From Monoplex corrugatus (lineage: Eukaryota; Mollusca; Gastropoda; Littorinimorpha; Ranellidae), in assembly GCA_030674185.1 (NCBI GenBank), contig CM060307.1, positions 43,513,181-43,577,180 of the forward strand: 64,000 bases of DNA, in the 5' to 3' direction. The notes under the pieces were generated by a model, which saw nothing but the letters and a program-made list of their open reading frames with translations, had not been told where the DNA came from and did no database searches. The first letter of the stretch is position 1, and each line of letters begins with the position of its first letter. The translations under genes and the position numbers were made by a program. Positions 24,901-34,390 of the stretch are shown one piece after another.

Positions 24901-27900
24901 TTGCCGGAAGAAGGTGTAGTCCCTTTCCTTCAGTGTTCCTGAGTCAGGCAGCCGTGTCTCCTGCAGAGTGGCAATGTCCACATTGAGCCTCTTTAGCTTT
25001 CTGTTTATGATGGTGGTCTTTCTGGCATCGCTGATGTCTTGCAGATCTTGGGAGAGCCCAGGCATCATTGTTCGGACATTCCAACAGCCCAGTTTCACTG
25101 CTGATCCTTTTCCTGATCCGTTTCTTGAATTTGAATTTTTCTTTTTGCCTGGTGCGGTAGTTAACGACCTGCTTGTCAGATTTTCTCCTAATCTTCATGC
25201 ACCCAATGAAGAAGGCAGGTCGTGGCGGGACAGCACCTGATTGGCTGGGGGCTGCCCAGCTTAGGCGGGCGGCAGCTGTCCAGTAAGACACGAAGGTCTC
25301 TGCCACCGTCAAAAGCAACCCCTGGCATCAGCTCTATGCCAGTTGAGCAATGACTTATCACTGGTATCTGTTGCTTCCTGTGTTGTGTCGACACTAGTGT
25401 TAGTAGCGAGGCTGGAGTGTCCTCTCCAGGTCGTAGGTGCAGAGTGTTTGTGGATGAATGTACGGATGTAAGCCTGGGCAGTGTAATATGGAAGACAGGC
25501 TGTTTGCCCATGCAACTTGTCCCCCCTCTCCACCTTGCTGACAGATCCAAAGGAACAGCAGGGCTGTTACGTTTTGGTGCCAACGCGGCCACAGGAGCTG
25601 CCGGAAAGTGACAAAGTTTGCCATCCAACTGCCTTAGGGGCCCCACACCGGATTTACTGTCAGAGTTTACTCCCTTAGCTAGATGGCCGCGGGTAGCTCT
25701 TCAGAGCTGGCGCCCTTTGATGGATCTAATTTAATTCCACCAGGGTTTCTAGCCACCCTCCTCACCATCCTCCTGCGAGGACTGGCGGGGGTGCTAGTTT
25801 AGTCGCCAGCAATTCGACCCTGTAACAGGTAGTACTGGGTTCCAGGTTACCAGTAGCGGAACATCTATCCAATCTGACATATTCTTTATGATATAGGCTT
25901 TTAGAAAATATAACCAAACAAAGAAAAATATTTCTAAATAGTTAATTTCCCAAATCAAACACGAAAGGTCGCAACATCATGACGTTTTGTCACTGGCTTA
26001 TACACATATCCACATACATATAGATATATATGTACATATGTATGAATGTGCATAAACATATATAGATATACCAGCATACATGCACATACATACATATGCA
26101 TATATTCATGTACACGTACTTTTACATATTCATAAATACAATGTCTGTTCATTGTTTCCACCTGTAGTGCACATAATAATGCATATGCTACAGCTGTTTG
26201 AATTTTTGAGGCTGATTTGAGCATTTCCACAGATGTCTTGTTTATAGTTACCCACTTCTTTGCACAATGGTGGCACAAGTACATACAGTTTGGGTTTCAA
26301 GTTTAACTGGGTCTGTTATATGATGCCGTGAATCCCACTTCATCAGCCATGCTTGTGACTGTGTTGTCATAACATTTTTCACCATCCAAAGTGCATGAAT
26401 AAATTGATAAGTCATCTGTTTTCCTGTCTTTTTTTTTAAACTTAACTTTATGTATTGTTTAACAATTTGAAATAAAAGGTACTTTCAAAGTCTGCCGGTT
26501 AGAAGGCACATGCAGATGTGACCTTCTGCTATCATTTTCTAATAACCGTACACATTATTTACAGATGCATATTGTATGAATGTCTGTAGTTGCATAATTA
26601 TACTTCATTTGTGTATTGTTGAAATATGATTGCACAGTTTGACCTAATTTGTATGTTGTTGAAATGGATACATGTTATATTAATGTTTATGATTGCATAG
26701 TCTGACTTTATTTTGTGCTGTTGAAATGTAAGATTTCATTGAGATTGTGATTCGGGTGGTGTACATCAGACCATGAGTTTACTTAGGGTGTATGTGTGTT
26801 GTAAAAGAAATCTGATGCCTTTGATAAGTTCAGGATACTATGGACAGTTATCATGTATCTGGTTCCAGGAAGAAGTTCAGGGCGCTATAGACAGTTATCA
26901 TGTATCTACTTCCAGAATAGGAAAAACAGGGGAACAATAGATATGCTGTTTGTACTCCAGATATTGATAGAAAAGATTAGAAACACAGACCAAGAGATGT
27001 TCATCGTTTTCATTGACTACAGCAAAGCGTTTGATAGCGTGATTCACCAAAGTCTTTTCCACTTCATGATCAAAATGGGTTTTCCAAGACATCTGGTTTC
27101 CCTCATAGCTTCATTATATAATGATCAAAAAGCAACAATCAGATGGAATAATCAAAACTGCAAATTTTTTAACATCACTAAAGGGGTAAGGCAAGGTTGC
27201 ACCCTGTCTCCACATCTCTTCAGCATATACACTGAACATATCATGAGAGAAGCAGACATAGAAGACATGGGAGTAAATATTGGTGGTAGAAACCTGTCAA
27301 ATTTACGCTACGCAGATGACACAGGATTACTGGCAGACAACATTACAGGCTCTAGGAGGATCCTGAACAGGGTAGACCGGGTTGGAAAGGCAGCTGGGCT
27401 GGACTTAAATTCAAAGAAGACAAAGGTTATGCATGTTGCAGGCAAATATAACCTAGACAGGACCAGATCATGCTAAACCAAGTCCCTCTAGAAAATGTCA
27501 AGGACTTTAAATATTTAGGTTCAGTCAAGACACACGATGGAACATGCTCAAAAGACATAAAGATGAGAATTGGAATGGCCAAGAACAGTATGGTTCAATT
27601 GAACAATATTTGGAAAGACCACAGCATAACAGCAGACCTTAAGATAAAACTCTTAAAATGTCTTGTCTGGCCAGTGATGTTATACGGCTGCGAGGCATGG
27701 ACAATGAAGAAAGAGGATGAAAGACGAGTGGAAGCAGCAGAGCTGTGGTTTTACCGAAGACTGCTGAGGGTCAGTCAAATGGACGGATAGGCGCTCAAAT
27801 GAAAGCATACTGAATGAGTTGGGTACTACACGCAAGCTCCTAGTACTCATACAACGGAGGAAACTGAAATATGTTGGACACGCAATCCGTAATGAGAGAA

Positions 27901-30900
27901 CAGACTTGATGTCCACTGTCCTCCAAGGTAAAGTGGAAGGAAAGAGAAACAGAGGACGGCCACCTGCATCACTTGCTAGAAACATCACAAACATCAGTGG
28001 CAAGAAACTCCAGGAGGTGGTCAGACTTAGCCAAGATCGAGAGTGCTGGAGGCAACTTGTGAGGACATCATGTGCAGCGGCCAACACTGTTCCCGGTGAC
28101 GCCGACAGGTGAGACAGGTGAGACTTCCAGAATGACTACTGAAGTTGTGTTTTGTAGTTTCTTATGTGCTTGTGGAGAGAATGATTGAATTGTCAGTTGT
28201 GTGCATAGTTGTTAGGTTTTGGCTTTGATCTCATAATCAAACTTCTTTTGAAATTGTTCTTTCTGTTTTAGATACATGATTGAAAACCTGAACATGGATC
28301 CAAAGAAAGCTGTAGCATGTAAGCAGTATTTTGTACTTGTTAAAAAAAAAGTCATGAAACCAGTTGCCGTGGTGTATGGTTAACGCAACGGACTACCGAC
28401 TGGAAGGTTGTGGGTTCAAATCCCCGTCGATCCCTTCAGAAATATATCATTGTGGGGTTTTTTTGGCTCTAAACGGCTCCCACCCAGAGTTGGGCGTGCT
28501 TTGGGCTCATTGGGAAGACTGGGACTACACAGTCGAGTCTCATCCACTTCACGAATGCGTCATTTGAGGGTGTTGCTCAAATCTTCTGACCAGCGCCGCA
28601 GGTGTCTCTATCTCTCGGGCCTGGTTGACGCCAGGATATATGATGATAGTATGCATTATGTAACTTTCCTTTAGAATATGTACTGTTGACATAGCATCGT
28701 TTAGCTTCTCTATGAAGCAGATGTTCAGAGCCATGCATTTTAATTTTTCATGTTATTCCCTTACCTGTTAGTATGTGCATCATGATGTAAATAAATAATT
28801 TTCATCTTTATCTTAAACTTTGTGAAAAATTGATAATTAATGTTCCATAACATACAGATGGCATTGAAAAACAATTATTTCACAGGCAGTTGTGAGTTTA
28901 TGTGAAAATATCTGTGTGAAAATATCTGTGGTTATAATCAGTCTGTTAATATATATTGTGATGACAAGAAACATGTATGTATTTGATTTGTATTTCTGAC
29001 CATGAAATTAAGCCAAGGTCATCCTAACTTTGGCATGATTTGAAAGTTTGATTTAGGGTACTGCCAAAGCTGTTTGTGATTTTATTCACTGAATGGTGAT
29101 TGTTTGGATCACACAATTGTCAGCATCACTTGCAAATACAGAAATGAGGTTTTACTTAGAATGATATATTTTTAAATTAATTTAGCCCATTGTATGACCT
29201 TTGTGATCAGTTGAGGTATAAGTAACATGCTTTGACTTGATTCCATTCACAAACTTGACCTATTTCCACATCAGTAAAATTACAGTGCTGTTTTTAAAAG
29301 CTTAGATTTGATTGTTGCATGAATGATATTTATTCACATCTTGAAAATATATTTCATGATTAAGTTGTGTTATTTTGTAGAATGGAAACATGAGCTGTAA
29401 TGGTTGTACCCTTTGACTTGTTTGTTCAGTATTTGGGGAGGCCAGGGGTCATCCAATAGAACGTGAAAATTATCTCAATGACTTGATGATACGACCATTG
29501 TCAAGGTAAGTTCTTTGTAATGATGATTGTTCTTACATGCTCACTTATTAGTCATTATGTCATTGGCAGGGCAGCAACAAAAATCTGCCACTTGTCTGTA
29601 GGTTATCACAGGTGTTTTTCAGAGCATTGAGTTCTTTTTCTGCAGTTTATCATCAGCTGATCTCAAGTCTGTCTCTTTTTCATCTTTTTTCTTGTGTCCA
29701 GTAAAGGACAGTCCAAGTGATTTTATTCTGCTGTCTTTTGTTGAAGTGTCCAATCCATATCCATTGTCTTTTCATGATGATAATCCAAGTGATTTTATTC
29801 TGCTGTCTTTTGTTGAAGTGCGCAATCCATAGCCATTGTCTTTTCATGATGTTGATCGATGAAGTTTTATTCTGCTGTCTTTTGTTGAAGTGCCCAGTCC
29901 TGTCCATCAGCATTTCATGATGATGATGCCCATACTGTTTTGATTGCATCGGCAACATGGTTGTTGATAGAAGGTGGTGTTGAGCTCAAAGACTGTCATG
30001 ATCTTAGGAGGTTTTTAGTGTGGAAGGTTGACAGCTTTTAGTCCTTTTCTTCCACTGGATGAAGCAGCAGGGAAATTTTTAGCCTTTTTTGCCTGATTTT
30101 TTTATTTGTTGTTTGTTCTTTTGCGATCTTACATTTACACTTGACAAAGGCCTGTCTTGACTGCTTGTATAAAATATGCGTTCTGATTTAATTTTTGTGT
30201 TTTTCTGGTTATTGTTCTTGAATAAGGACTTGAACATATTCTCAAAAAATTTTGACACATCTTCATTGAAGTTATTTGCTAAGGAAAAATGTTAGGGAGT
30301 GTTGCTGCTGGTCTGTAGTAGAATATTATAGCATGTATTGTGTTGTTGTTGTTATTGATGTTTTCAGATACATGAAAAAAGTAAAAACACCATGAATAAA
30401 CAATTTGTAAACAACAGTTTATTGTCAGTGTTGACAGCATATTGTCATTGAATAATCCTGAATATTTGAAGAAAGTTAAAACTGTATTGACCTGTTTTGG
30501 TAATGGCATTGACAGAAAAATTTTGACCAAATTTTGAATCTGAGGGGAGCAATAAACCAGGTAGGTAAGATGTCAGACTTCCAATCAGAAGGTCTGGTTC
30601 AATCCTGCCTGAATACCTCTCACATGGTGGGTAAAATGTGGAAATTATTTCCCAGGTCAGTGTGTGTGCAGGCCTGTGAGTACTTAATGTCCCTTCAAGT
30701 GTATACACTCTAAGAACATTTAATAATTACATATACACACAGAACATTAAATATGCACATACACACACAGAACATTAAATATGCACATAAAAGAACCTGT
30801 AGGTCTTGTCAGTGTTCGTTGGCTTTAGGAAGCGTGAAAACATCCTGCATGTATGCCAACCAAAGACAGTACGCAGACTGTGCATTAACTTACCACATGT

Positions 30901-32783
30901 GCAGTGTGGGCCAAACAACATTTATATGTGCATCCAAGAAAACAATAACAAAAATCAGCGATGATACCAAGATGTTGAATCTGCTCATCAGATTGAACAG
31001 ATACGCCATTGATCATTTTTGGATAAGAATGGGAACCCTTATTTGCTGTAATTGCTTGGATGATTTTTTATTTTTAGATACATTCACTTGAAAACACTTT
31101 TTTGACAGCAATTTATGAAATCACTAGTTGGAGCTTTTTTTCTTTTTTTTTTCTTTTTTTTTTTTTGTACACATTCAGATGTGCTTTCTCACACCAGTTT
31201 ATGAAATTAGAAGTTGTAGCTGGATTGTGTGTTATGGCCATTTCTCTTTTAGGGTGCGTCTGAGAAATAGGGTCTACAATGTACATGTTGTGTTAATATT
31301 TTCTGATCGAGTTATGTCTACTATGCTGTAGTTGTGCCTGTAGCAGACTGGTATTTGTGTATGGGCAGGAAAGCCAGCAGCTTTTGCTTATTGTTGTAAT
31401 GAGTCAGGATAAGTATATTTATCGAATAATATTTAATGGTAAAAATTTATGTGAACCCCATTGCTGCTGAGTTTTAATGCACTGTTTATGCCTGGGGAAA
31501 ATTGCTATATTTTACATGCTGTGTTCATTTCACCATATCTCGAAAACTACTTGAGTATAACATTAATATTTTGTCCCCTGATTTGATAGAAGTTGTAGAT
31601 TATTAGCACTATATTTCGCTCTAAGAATAATAAACAGTAGAATACCCTGTGACTTCAGAGAGAATGCATTGCATGCTGCACCGCGACTTCAAAGATGTAC
31701 ACTCATAATGGCTGTCTTGCCATTCAGCCAAATTTTGGAGAGACACTGCTCTTTCCAGGGAAGCTGGCTCTTTTACATCATGCCATTGCCCCTGGAAATT
31801 TCTGGTAATAAGCATATAGAATGCACATTTTGGCCCAGAAAATTGACAGGCTTGGGTGGTGAAGGGGTTAATGAGTATGGCTACACCTAATTGTTTAGAG
31901 TATGAAGTAGTTATAATATTAGTAGTGTGCTAATTTATTTCAGCAAAGTAATTATAATATTAATAATGTAATATTTTATTTCAGCGACTGTACAGCATCG
32001 CCTTGGCAGAACAATGATACCAGAGGTGACCCAAATGACCACACTTATTATGGACAACAGATGCACAGCAGACTTTCCCATTCAGGACATTTTTCCCCCA
32101 AGGAAAACTTTGGAAAAAGGGAACATGGTAGAGCTCATTCCCATACAGGACATTTCTCCAAAACCAAGGACAGAAGTGGAGAATCCTCACCAAGCATGCA
32201 GTGTGGGGCATCGAGAGGAGATCTAGTCTACTCCTCTCCCTTAGAACACTTTGATGCACCAGCACAAAGCACATGGGGAAATGTAGCCAGAAGCGGATGG
32301 GGTCCCACTGACTCTCGAGGCCAGGGTTACAGAGCACAGGGTTTCTCCAGGGGCAGGAATACAAGCTGGGATTCACATAGAGACTATCACGATCATCGTC
32401 AGAAGTACTCATGGAGAAAATCAGATGGGTCAGTAACAGGGGTCAAGGACAGTAACAGGAGTCAGAGTTACAGAGATCGAGCAGGAGATGTTCATGATAG
32501 AAGTCACCAAAACAGTTTCACTGGAAACCGTCAAGGCAATAGAGGCAGATACAGGCATCAAAGAAACACTGATGACAACAGCAGTCACCAAGAATCAGGA
32601 TGGGGCAGAAGGTTCAGTGCATATCAAGGAAATCCCAGAGGTGACAACAACCAGTATGGACATTCAGGAGGGTATCATGGTCGAGGTTGCTGGAGTGGGC
32701 AGATGTATGCACGAGGTGGATGGTCAGCTGGATGGAACAGTGAGCATGAACAGGCACACAATCCGTATAACTGGAACAGCTGA
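6949..32783 (+). CDS. DUSP11: DUSP11 (RNA/RNP complex-1-interacting phosphatase), 10 coding exons
   Basis: RNA 5'-phosphatase of the cysteine-phosphatase superfamily, related to the triphosphatase half of metazoan mRNA capping enzyme. The known family member removes 5' gamma and beta phosphates from RNA, is mainly nuclear, and acts on some Pol III transcripts. Ten exons with consensus splice sites sum to 1335 nt (444 residues plus stop) with every phase agreeing. Landmarks: PDRW then [11 protein letters not shown] (exons 1-2), [14 protein letters not shown] (exon 4), [15 protein letters not shown] (exon 5), the P-loop [11 protein letters not shown] with Cys125 and Arg131 (exon 7), and [13 protein letters not shown] (exon 9). 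Residues after about 180 form a Gly/Arg/Ser/His/Trp-rich low-complexity tail, as in vertebrate DUSP11. All catalytic signature residues are present, so it should be active. Introns of 0.2-7.4 kb are full of transposons. Confidence 0.93.
8416..8616. mobile_element. TTAA-flanked palindromic (foldback) MITE, nested
   Basis: The outer inverted repeat starts TTAATCCTTTGACTCCTGCA and its other arm ends TGTAGGAGTCAAAAGGTTAA. Inside it, a second palindrome (8494-8573) starts TTAACCCTTTGACTACC and ends GGAATAAAAGGGTTAA. TTAA borders followed by CCC are typical of piggyBac-group transposons, so this is probably a non-autonomous piggyBac-type element. A second copy lies at 60996-61207. It has no coding capacity. 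Confidence 0.7.
8943..9095 (-). mobile_element. Solitary 3' tail of the 21905-25860 LINE family
   Basis: About 150 bp match the 3' end of the LINE at 21905-22055 (shared ACTGACCATGGACAAAGTAC-type and ATGGGCTGTCTGCTTGGTCC segments) in the same orientation. It is a severely 5'-truncated insertion in DUSP11 intron 1, or a SINE that shares the LINE tail. Confidence 0.75.
9096..12547. other. DUSP11 intron 1 interior, no gene recognised
   Basis: AT-rich non-coding sequence with poly-A/T runs, a (CAA)n tract at about 10779-10812 and a CA-rich tract at 10985-11075. A Lys/Glu-rich 67-codon frame at 9249-9452 has no recognised homology, and its composition follows the A/G-rich DNA. Nothing else was identified. 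Confidence 0.6.
12670..12745 (+). CDS. DUSP11: DUSP11 coding exon 2
   Basis: Acceptor TTTTTAG at 12663-12669 and donor GTATAC at 12746. It encodes [19 protein letters not shown] then KVPLKE; the [11 protein letters not shown] block is the hallmark N-terminal motif of DUSP11. Enters in phase 2 and leaves in phase 0. Confidence 0.93.
13105..14720 (+). mobile_element. RTE/BovB-like LINE, 5'-truncated and decayed (family A)
   Basis: Pieces in several + frames give RT block 1 ([19 protein letters not shown], about 13240), then a palm region with [15 protein letters not shown], an intact-looking [26 protein letters not shown], a mutated D-D box near 13953, and the C-terminal half with [40 protein letters not shown] and RGRPP-like KGRPPISF. 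Frameshifts and stops make it a pseudogene. It shares its layout, many residues and the 3' end (CAGCGGCAACACTGAATCCA) with the copy at 26925-28135. It lies in DUSP11 intron 2, same sense as the gene. Confidence 0.85.
15831..15862 (+). CDS. DUSP11: DUSP11 coding exon 3
   Basis: A 32-nt microexon with acceptor TGTGTGCAG and donor GTGAGC. It encodes [10 protein letters not shown] and two bases of a Ser codon, matching the variable linker before the conserved F-(T/S)-P motif. Identified because its phases (0 in, 2 out) exactly join exons 2 and 4. Confidence 0.85.
16072..16171 (+). CDS. DUSP11: DUSP11 coding exon 4
   Basis: Acceptor TTGGTTGCAG and donor GTAAAG. It encodes [19 protein letters not shown] and [14 protein letters not shown], the beta-strand with the IDLT-like motif common to DUSP11 and capping enzymes. 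Phase 2 in, phase 0 out. Confidence 0.95.
16205..16310 (+). repeat. Dispersed repeat, copy 1
   Basis: GAGGGGAGTTTTTAGAGGTG followed by AATCTCACTTCTGTTAGA resembles 21036-21115. Both lie in DUSP11 introns. The type of element is not recognised. Confidence 0.5.
16608..16835 (+). repeat. Tandem array of partial exon-5 copies with acceptor sites
   Basis: Immediately before exon 5, its polypyrimidine tract, acceptor and first about 30 coding bases recur three times. Exon-like starts are at 16608, 16690 and 16771, and the real one at 16836 (spacings 82, 81 and 65 bp). The copies lack the 3' half of the exon and any donor. Use of the first acceptor would be in frame with the exon (228 nt) but meets a TGA in the second unit; the second and third are out of frame. 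So only 16835 gives an open product. Confidence 0.85.
16836..16915 (+). CDS. DUSP11: DUSP11 coding exon 5
   Basis: Acceptor TTGTTAACAG and donor GTACTT. It encodes [18 protein letters not shown] then [15 protein letters not shown]-(I/V)P is strongly conserved in the family. Phase 0 in, 2 out. It is the only complete member of the local array of exon-start copies. Confidence 0.95.
16948..17038. repeat. (CA/CG)n microsatellite
   Basis: An alternating CA, CG and TACG tract within 35 bp of the DUSP11 exon 5 donor. It is a potential Z-DNA-forming alternating purine-pyrimidine run. Confidence 0.85.
17930..18080 (+). repeat. Dispersed repeat (CCTGT...GTCACATGTC), two tandem copies
   Basis: ACACCCTGTCTCTTGAGTCA at 17934 and ACACCCTGTCTTTCAAGTCA at 18023 begin two copies about 89 bp apart, each followed by a GCTCAGCAT-like or TTCAGCAT motif. 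A third copy is at 19228-19325. Confidence 0.55.
18096..18230. repeat. (TG)n / (TA)n microsatellite
   Basis: An alternating TG then TA tract with interspersed TATAAATA and GATA units. Low-complexity frames here are not genes. Confidence 0.9.
19228..19325 (+). repeat. Third copy of the GTCACATGTC dispersed repeat
   Basis: GTTAACACTGACTGGACTTT, CATCCTGTGTTTCAAGTCAC and TTGTTGCTCAGCATATTATC match the two copies at 17930-18080. Unclassified. Confidence 0.5.
19520..19566 (+). CDS. DUSP11: DUSP11 coding exon 6
   Basis: Acceptor TTTGCAACAG and donor GTAAGT. It encodes [15 protein letters not shown], the helix preceding the P-loop strand. Phase 2 in, phase 1 out. The phase fit on both sides supports it despite the short length. 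Confidence 0.9.
19842..20250 (+). mobile_element. tRNA-derived SINE, family 2
   Basis: It begins with a tRNA-like head (GATTCAGACATCAGG..., B-box-like GAATTCAATCCTGCC near 19893) and continues with a body shared with 30545-30965. Shared landmarks are a TCAGT-TG-TGCAG-CCTG segment, GGAAGCGTGAAAA and GTGGGCCA. It lies in DUSP11 intron 6. Confidence 0.65.
20799..20859 (+). CDS. DUSP11: DUSP11 coding exon 7 (catalytic P-loop)
   Basis: Acceptor TTGTTCTTCAG and donor GTATGT. It encodes [20 protein letters not shown], containing the active-site loop H-C-x-x-G-x-x-R-T (Cys125, Arg131 of the assembled protein). Phase 1 in, 2 out. The catalytic Cys and the phosphate-binding Arg are intact. Confidence 0.97.
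21036..21115 (+). repeat. Dispersed repeat, copy 2
   Basis: GGGGAGTTTTGAGGGGTGAG followed by GATCTCACTTTTCTTAGA matches the segment at 16205-16310. Non-coding. Confidence 0.5.
21905..25860 (-). mobile_element. Near-full-length APE-type LINE (RTE-like), frameshifted
   Basis: On the minus strand from about 25860: a 5' region with GC-rich sequence, then an APE endonuclease ([27 protein letters not shown], later [24 protein letters not shown] and HSADCDT), then RT ([64 protein letters not shown], the [11 protein letters not shown] box), then [26 protein letters not shown], and a Cys-rich C-terminus (CDCCDRDC). The frame is broken in several places between about 25100 and 22000. All domains are present in order over about 3.9 kb, so it is nearly full length. 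It lies antisense in DUSP11 intron 7. Confidence 0.9.
26925..28135 (+). mobile_element. RTE/BovB-like LINE, 5'-truncated (family A)
   Basis: The + strand frame at 26853-27476 encodes [52 protein letters not shown] and the catalytic [10 protein letters not shown]. After one frameshift (about 27470), [34 protein letters not shown] and [11 protein letters not shown] follow, then a second shift (about 27790-27820) to [19 protein letters not shown] and [19 protein letters not shown]. It is better preserved than 13105-14720 and so younger. Its 3' end is only about 140 bp before DUSP11 exon 8. Confidence 0.88.
28272..28318 (+). CDS. DUSP11: DUSP11 coding exon 8
   Basis: Acceptor TTCTGTTTTAG and donor GTAAGC. 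It encodes [15 protein letters not shown], the helix after the P-loop. It lies 7.4 kb beyond exon 7, the intron between them having taken up two LINEs, and only about 140 bp after the end of the second one. Confidence 0.92.
28360..28650 (+). mobile_element. tRNA-derived SINE, family 1
   Basis: The tRNA-like head has an A-box-like GTGGTGTATGGTTAACGC and B box GGGTTCAAATCCC (about 28410-28422). A core follows with CTCATTGGGAAGACTGGGAC, TCATCCACTTCACGAATGCG, GGGTGTTGCTCAAATC and ATCTCTCGGGCCTGGTTGA. The same core recurs at 34226, 52684, 53365 and 62105. This is the best preserved copy, just after DUSP11 exon 8. Confidence 0.75.
29430..29505 (+). CDS. DUSP11: DUSP11 coding exon 9
   Basis: Acceptor TTTGTTCAG and donor GTAAGT. 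It encodes [19 protein letters not shown] and MIRPLS, matching the C-terminal end of the phosphatase fold (R-G-H-x-(I/L)-E-R-x-N-Y). Phase 1 in, 2 out. Confidence 0.94.
29710..29930 (+). repeat. About 70-bp tandem repeat, three copies
   Basis: Each copy carries TTTTATTCTGCTGTCTTTTG followed by TTGAAGTG and CATTGTCTTTTCATGATG-like sequence; starts are near 29720, 29791 and 29866. It lies in DUSP11 intron 9. Confidence 0.85.
30545..30965 (+). mobile_element. tRNA-derived SINE, family 2
   Basis: Copy of the element at 19842-20250: GTCAGACTTCCAATCAGAAG, B-box-like GGTTCAATCCTGCCTGA near 30596, GTGTGTGCAGGCCTGTGAGT, AGGAAGCGTGAAAAC, and AGTGTGGGCCAAAC. A short direct repeat (ACACACAGAACATTAAATAT) is present at its centre. 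It lies in DUSP11 intron 9. Confidence 0.65.
31985..32783 (+). CDS. DUSP11: DUSP11 coding exon 10, low-complexity C-terminal tail
   Basis: Acceptor TTTATTTCAG; the exon is open to TGA at 32781-32783. It supplies about 265 residues (60% of the protein), rich in Gly, Arg, Ser, His, Gln and Trp, with near-repeats such as HSHTGHFS / HSGHFS and RGxN/GWxR patterns. This is consistent with an RNA-interacting disordered tail, as seen in vertebrate DUSP11. No stops interrupt it. Confidence 0.93.
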
Positions 32784-32982
32784 CTAGCAGTAAGCCATCG
32801 ACACAGATGCCTTAATTCTTCTTGGCGGCAGCTAACTAACACCTTTGCTTTAGCATTGCGGTTTATGAAGTGGAGGTTTTAGCATTTTGTAGAGCTGCAA
32901 TCTGTGATAACGTTATTTTGTTTTTATTTGTTTCCTTTCTGTTTGTTCACATGTGTTTCGTGTGACTGCAATACAATGTATG

Positions 32983-32988
32983 AATAAA
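32983..32988 (+). promoter_or_regulatory. DUSP11 polyadenylation signal
   Basis: Canonical AATAAA 200 nt after the DUSP11 stop, preceded by a T-rich 3' UTR. It marks the probable end of the transcript at about 33000-33010. Confidence 0.7.
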
Positions 32989-34225
32989 TACACATAATGT
33001 TCGTAAGCACATTTTCCAATAAGTTTGGTCAGAATAAGCACTCCTCATTTTTTTTTCATTTATGGCAAATAATTTAAGCACTTAACCGAAAATTTTAGAG
33101 AAACATGCTGACATGTAGATCTATTAACATAGTGGAAGTATGTGGATATGAAGTGTGTCATTTTATCTCCAATAATTTTAATTCTAGGAGGAACAGGATC
33201 TTACTGTCAAAACTAAAATATTAGATTTATGAGTAGATTTTAAATTCTGTTAAAAACATACAATGTGAACATTAAGTCCTTGCCGTTGCATTGTTTAGGA
33301 TATGCATAACCCATGTGGATGCAATTTTTGGGGGCCTATTTTGAAGAGATTATTTTTAAAATACTATAGGAGCTAAAGATAAAACATACATCTGAAAACA
33401 ACAATCCTATCTCATTAAAAAGAAACAACTTGCAAATTGAATTAAAAAAAACAATTATGCTCACATAGGAAGTTGACTATGGTACACAGACAGCTCTGGG
33501 TAAAAGTTCTTTTGAATACAGATAAATCAACTCTTGTAAGAGATGACACTACTCACACTGCAGTGTTCTTTTTTCAGTTATTGTACTCTGGAAATGATCG
33601 TATTGGGGTACCATACACACACACATGATGACGATACAGTGTTATGTCATGTCACCTGGGTGCAGCCATAACCCTTGTCGCTGGAGAAAAATGTTTTACA
33701 AAGCTAATAGAATTCAAAAATAATAAAAAGGAACTAACTACTCAAAAGTTGTTGATTTTTTCCAAAGCTTTCTTTGTCATGACTGCACTTGTTTTCCATT
33801 AACCAATACATTCATTTTGAGAAACAAGTGAATAACATCAAATTGATCAGTGATAGGTCATCTCCACTTGTCATTGAATTCATATGTGCTAATGATGGAT
33901 CATTACCACTTTGTCAAGGAGTTCAGAGTTTAGTGAAGTAGCTGTTTGATAGATAATTTATCGATAACCCAAAATATGTATAAGGTGAAAGAACAATTCA
34001 TTTGGAGGTTTCATCATGACTGACATATTCAGAATACATTATAACTTATGGTTTAGTTTGACCAACTGTGTGTTTTGTTCATATCATTGTCTTGAATTGT
34101 TTTGCAACTTGCCTAATGCAGCATACTGATGACAGCGAGTTTGGGAAGCTTGAACCCACATGAGTTCAGTTCATTGGTTTTGTTGTTGTCGTTGGTTTCT
34201 TTTATGTTGTTATTGTTGCTTCAAT

Positions 34226-34390
34226 CAGCTCCCAGTGATCAACTGTAAAATCAGTGAGAAGGCTGGCACCACACAGTGAAATTTCATCCACTTCTTGGAC
34301 GAGTCATTAAAGGTGTTGCTGAGTTCACTAACACCACAGTGTTTGTATCTCTCAGGTCTGGTCAATCAGATGTCAGAATGTATTACAAAG
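34226..34390 (+). mobile_element. SINE family 1, headless copy
   Basis: Only the core is seen: CAGTGAAATTTCATCCACTT, GAGTCATTAAAGGTGTTGCT, TATCTCTCAGGTCTGGTCAA. The tRNA-like head is missing or too diverged to see. Confidence 0.6.
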
